From Breviolum minutum Mf 1.05b.01 (lineage: Eukaryota > Sar > Dinophyceae > Suessiales > Symbiodiniaceae): a stretch of DNA of 64,000 bases. Position numbers and translations under genes: made by a program. Below are positions 59,885-64,000 of this stretch, in pieces. The notes beneath the pieces were generated by a model. That model ran no database searches. It had not been told where the DNA came from and worked only from the letters and a program-made list of their open reading frames with translations. Each line of letters starts with the position of its first letter. The first letter of the stretch is position 1. Where the stretch lies: the NCBI GenBank assembly GCA_000507305.1, contig DF241197.1, positions 1 through 64,000 on the forward strand, written 5' to 3'.

Positions 59885-60095
59885 TCTGGCAGTTTCTATT
59901 CTGACATGTTTTCTGGCATTTTTTCTGACATTCCTTCTGGCATTTCTCGCGACATTCTTCTTTCTGGCATATCTCCTCACATTCTGCCTCACATTTTTTC
60001 TGACATTGTTTCTCAATCTTTCTATATCTTTCTGACATATCTCCTGACATTTTGCCTGGCATTCTTTCTGGCATATCTTCTGACATTCTTTGTGC
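59885..60095. repeat. 12-bp tandem repeat (minus strand CQxx / NVRK)
   Basis: Units of TTCTGACATTCT-like 12 bp repeat about seventeen times. On the minus strand one frame reads CQKICQKECQAKCQEICQKD, another NVRKNVRQNVRRYARK. The frame stays open for 177 codons, but the composition follows from the repeat, so coding status is unproven. Confidence 0.8.
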
Positions 60096-61046
60096 TGGTT
60101 GAGGTCCGGCAGAGAACACTGGCAGCGTAGGATAGTGGTTGAGGTCTGGCAGGGAACACTGGAAGCGGGGGATCGCAGTTGACAAGGAGGAGGCGAAGGA
60201 GGAGGACGAGGATTAGGAGGATGGGAAGGCTGAGGAGATGGACTGACATAAAATCTAACAACCCTCACCTGACAGGTGGGGAAGAACAGAAAAGAACACC
60301 AAAGCCGCCACCACATTGAGCAATAGCTGCAGAGGGTTTTGAGTCCGAACCTGCAGGATCATATCATATGTACATACGAATGTTCATGATGCTTCTGTCG
60401 CCTTCTGCCTCGCTCAGGTTGACTCAGTCAAGCGTCACATACAATCAGTCATATTTTGGGTCGTGGAACAAGCAATTATGAGCAGCCGAGTAGCCATGGC
60501 AAATTTGCCGGAGATCATTGGACGTCATTGGATGATCGATGCTGGAAATCCAACCGTTGGATGTGTGGTTTGTGGATGTTTGTGGATGTTTGTGGGACCC
60601 TCCAAGAGGAACATAGAAAAAGAAACCTAAACAAATTTCTAAAGAAATTATAACAAATTCAAGCCCCACAAACCACTCTCTGCACTGTCTAACCTCACGG
60701 CAACTCCACAGCCTCGCGTTGCTCACGGATGAAGGCTACCAGGTCCTAAGAACAAAACTCACTGAGCATCTGTCCTTGGCAAATCCTTGGCAAATTCTGC
60801 CATAACATATTATTGTGGTGATAAGTATAAAACCGTATAAAACCTATATATCCATATAATATCATATAATCATATGTCAGCCAGAAGAATCTAAAACGGG
60901 CAAGAAACAGTACGGCACTCCTATCACAAAAAATAAACGAAGATAAATGAAGAATCGATGCGTGTCGAATGAAAAAAATCAGGGAAAAAAACGTCAAAGA
61001 TCATCAACTAACAAAATTAATAATTAATCAAAATTGAACATCTGTC

Positions 61047-61373
61047 CTTCAAGGGCAGCTTGCCAGCAGTTTGGTTCAGAATGAAGTTCGTCGAACTCTG
61101 GTCGGCTCGTGAAGTTGGTACCTGGCCCATGGCAATTCTGTACGTCCATGGAACTTCTCCCTGCAATGAATCATGAACAATGCATTAGTAGGACATCCAT
61201 GGACATCCCACCTTGATGCCATTGATAGTCCTTTCAAGCTCGTCCACTTTAAAGGTAGGGTGAATCACCTCACGGCAATTTTTTGAGAACATAAGCCATC
61301 AAGTCGAAGCATCATTGACGCAGCAGCTTGAACTCACCTGTTTTCCATGCCAGAACCCTTGGAATAACCTTCC
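61047..61373 (-). CDS. Micro-exon gene tail, three phase-consistent exons, unidentified
   Basis: Exons 61373-61338 (KVIPRVLAWKT), 61246-61212 (DELERTINGIK) and 61160-61047 (GEVPWTYRIAMGQVPTSRAD then QSSTNFILNQTAGKLPLK) join without a phase break. Borders are CGCAG/GTGAGT, AAAG/GTGGGA and TTGCAG/GACAGA. The last could be a GA donor; otherwise the frame reads on ten codons to a stop. No family recognised. The consistent phases argue for a real gene. Confidence 0.55.
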
Positions 61374-61624
61374 CTGCGATTTTTGCTGCATTGCATTCAG
61401 TAGTTGCTGCTACAGAAATATCGGTAGTACATACGTAGGAACATAGTCCCAAAACGAATCATAACATGCAGGTCCGACTGTCGTCATTCGCAACTTGTGG
61501 CTGCCGGACCAAGTACACTTTTTACATGACATTTGTTGCAAGACCCCTTGATCGGATTTATAGTATGCGGTAACTATTCAAATAAAATAGACACATACTG
61601 CAATCCAACTCGATGAAATATACT

Positions 61625-61670
61625 GTATATATATATATGTATTTATATATATATATATAGAAATATTGAT
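61625..61670. repeat. TA-rich microsatellite
   Basis: TATATA runs around ATGTATTT, with a GT dinucleotide run further on at 61856-61876. Confidence 0.9.
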
Positions 61671-62430
61671 AATTCATACTAGTGTTTTGCCAATCATGAA
61701 ATCATGAAATGCATTGTGAAATGTATTTATACATCATGTACCTATATATATTGGTCTCTCTCAGTGTGCAGTGAACTCTGGTTGATACGCTTTGCCCAGG
61801 TCTTAGCTTCATGTTGCTGTATACTGTATACGTACAAGTTTCATCGATGTTCTTGGTGTGTGTGTGTGTGTGTGTGCTGTTTATTTTTGCATATTGTTTG
61901 CATTCGCAGGTGACCCCATTCTTGTATCCTTCTGCATCGCATTTCCGGTCAACTTCACCATCACTACCACCATACCAAACCATGCCAAAAGCTCATTGGA
62001 TTGATACGATAATTATTATCGATTCCTCACTTTGCATCGCAGCTGCCCGCCTGAAGCGGACCCTTCTTTCTTCCCTGCACGGTTTTAGGAGGTTTTTGGA
62101 AGTTTTTGGTTCTGGCGCCCTGACTTGCGACAACAAAATTGCCCCATGATGTCCCATGCATCATTTCTCCACAATCGAGTTCAAGCTCTTGATTAAGTAC
62201 CGTCTTGGTATGTTTTGCCCTGTTGGCTTACCTTGAGTTTGTTCAAGGTAGCCACCTTTTCCTCCTGAGGCAGGAAAGGGTACATAGTAGACTTGACTAG
62301 ACACAAGCGAAGTAACATTAAAGCATGATAAGACATGGCAAGACATGGTAAAACTGCAAACAACACGTGGGGCCAGTTTTGATGGCCCCTATCCCAGCGT
62401 CAAAGCACACAGCTCTCGAGAGTCTTCAAG

Positions 62431-62829
62431 CTAGTCCTCCTTCTTTTGAGCCGCCACCACGCTCCTCTCTGCCATCTCTTCTTTAAAGACCTTCAAGCAG
62501 AAACAGAATGAAATCGATAGATTCATGACTGAGACTGACAAGGCCATGCAATGCCATGCAATGACTACAAATGTCCACAACAAAACGCATGGAAACCATA
62601 GGAAGCCTCCAGCTTGGTGGCCTCCGGAGAGCATGAACCGAGCACAGTGACCTGTTAACGAAGTGCACGGATTTTGAAGCTTCGGTCCTCGAATACAACT
62701 TTTGTACAAACTGCCTACAGTATCATACAGCATCATACCGCCCCACCAGCACAGGTTCGGAATTGAACTGCGCCACTTTGAACTGAAGTTCTGCCCGGGC
62801 TGTCCTCCGCTTTTCGAACTCGTTTTTTT
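62431..62829 (-). CDS. Micro-exon gene C-terminus, four phase-consistent exons, unidentified
   Basis: Exons about 62829-62739 (NEFEKRRTARAELQFKVAQF then NSEPVLVGR), 62687-62652 (TEASKSVHFVN), 62621-62597 (PPSWRLPM, 25 nt) and 62490-62431 (VFKEEMAERSVVAAQKKED, then TAG) join in phase with AG acceptors and GT donors. The charged lysine/glutamate tail ends at a natural stop, so this is the 3' end of a gene. An acidic piece upstream (about 63146-63075, MNEETPVAEDSQDSPGMTSG) may be another exon. Function is unknown. Confidence 0.6.
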   Translation of the reverse strand, partial: KKTSSKSGGQPGQNFSSKWRSSIPNLCWWGGMMLYDTVGSLYKSCIRGPKLQNPCTSLTGHCARFMLSGGHQAGGFLWFPCVLLWTFVVIAWHCMALSVSVMNLSISFCFCLKVFKEEMAERSVVAAQKKED

Positions 62830-63179
62830 TAAATCTCTCCAGAATGCACCTTTCACACCTTCCCAAACTCTTCCCATTGCTCCGTCCTGTGCTTCATTGG
62901 AGCGAAGGTCACAGATATTTCGCTGCTGCCATCAGCTGGTATGATACCTGCCATGGCTGCGGAATCTTGCTGAGCCCGGGGGTTGGGCTCCAGGTGTTCA
63001 AGGGGCGCGTCGGTCCTACATTGTGGTTATTGTGTGACCACTTGAGGGGGCAGGGAATTGCCAGCAATGTCTGGTGGCGTTCATTCCAGATGTCATTCCT
63101 GGGGAATCCTGCGAATCTTCAGCGACTGGCGTCTCCTCGTTCATGTCTGGGGATTTCCCTCGAAACAAAAAGGTATGCA

Positions 63180-64000
63180 ACTAGGCCCGTTGAAAGAAAA
63201 ATCAAAATGTATACAGGGGGGTGCCAAAAAAATGCGGGAGCCAAACCACCTACAAACCTGTGGATTAGGATTAACAACCCCCCTTCGAAAATGTACGTCT
63301 CATTCCGCAGGGCCAAAAATGGACAACGGTAAAATGATTCAAAATGTACAGTAGGTTGAAAGTAGCACCTCTCTCCAGGAGCCAGCGATTACAGTTGGCA
63401 CTGTCACCATCATTGTCTTCTTCCTTCTTCTTCCTGTTGATCATCATTTCGTTGATCGTCGTTAACATCCTTGTCCTCCTCGTCGACGTACTACTCCTCC
63501 TCATCATAATCCATCATTATCTATCATCCACCACGGTTGCTCTAGTCGTTGCCGTCGTGCTTGCAATGCTACATGACTGGAAAAGGTAAGCCCTTTGGCT
63601 GCCCGCGCACGTGCAATTCGGACACTGATACTACGTGGCTATACCCTTTGAATGAGCATTGCAAGAATGAATGGAAAGGAACTGCGGCACCAGGATATTC
63701 AATTCAGTCCATGCCTGCAACGTTGTGATTCTCTACGCTGCAAAGTATAATCAAAACTGATTACTTAAATCATATGTTATCAGATATTCCAACAAATCTA
63801 TCATTGGTCTATTCAATACCTCACATTCACATGCTGCAGCTCTATTTGTGTATGTGCATGCGAGCGAGAAAGTAAGTAACATAAAATATTATTGAGGTGC
63901 TGGGTTAGGGTTGCGGGTTGCTGGAGTATAGAAGAGGGATATGATTCCACCACCACTCCAGATCCAACATCAATATTGAAAGCGATCCAGGTATGTGTTC
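63180..64000. other. No gene recognised
   Basis: Hydrophobic frames around 63400-63590 come from a TTCTTCTTC/CATCATC-rich stretch. A lone GGGTTAGGGTTGCGGG telomere-like word lies at about 63902. Confidence 0.4.

Noticed and set aside
62844..63332. 162-codon plus-strand frame
   Set aside because: No motif or protein-like bias; the minus strand at the same place gives a better acidic exon candidate.

Overview
The window reads as nuclear DNA of a dinoflagellate, most likely a Symbiodinium-type alga. The basis is as follows. Coding sequence is broken into many tiny exons. Introns obey AG acceptors but use GT, GC and occasionally GA donors. A retroelement combines reverse transcriptase, a methyltransferase-like domain and a tyrosine-recombinase-like domain. 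A single-domain voltage-gated channel is followed by EF-hands. Plant-type (CCCTAAA-like) telomeric words and very large simple and palindromic satellites are present. I did not recognise a spliced leader, tRNA or rRNA.

Layout. 1-3.5 kb: no supportable gene, one strong hairpin. 3.6-7.4 kb (minus): five exons of a voltage-gated cation channel with two EF-hands; a GAT/ATGATG microsatellite fills one intron. 7.4-14.4 kb: mostly non-coding, a few weak exon candidates. 14.4-21.85 kb: a repeat landscape with a 15-bp minisatellite, a ~550-bp duplicated unit, a GTACTTTG array with an assembly gap, then a ~4.9-kb foldback structure with inverted ends, TTAG arrays, a ~95-bp satellite and a ~270-bp block present three times. 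22.9-37.7 kb (minus): a cytosolic-type arginyl-tRNA synthetase split into at least 24 micro-exons over about 15 kb, from the N-terminal GDYQCNNAM block through the HIGH-type motif to the anticodon-binding region. A small inverted-repeat element, a GATA microsatellite and two palindromic satellites lie in its introns.

38-51 kb: unassigned exon clusters (about 40-41 kb and 42-44.7 kb, minus), a CTCTAAAA inverted repeat, a degenerate telomere-like tract and an ACT/CTG microsatellite. 51-55.7 kb (minus): a decayed DIRS-like retroelement in the order RT, RNase H start, methyltransferase-like domain, RNase H end, tyrosine recombinase, with direct repeats at its edges. 55.7-64 kb: mostly non-coding, with two phase-consistent micro-exon gene tails on the minus strand (61.0-61.4 and 62.4-62.8 kb), one plus-strand candidate (58.6-59.05 kb) and a 12-bp repeat tract.

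Nearly all recognised genes lie on the minus strand, in keeping with the unidirectional gene blocks described for dinoflagellates. The genes do not form a pathway: the channel acts in membrane signalling, the synthetase in translation, and the rest is mobile or satellite DNA. Exon borders were read by eye from splice dinucleotides, reading phase and family resemblance; none was confirmed by alignment or transcript.
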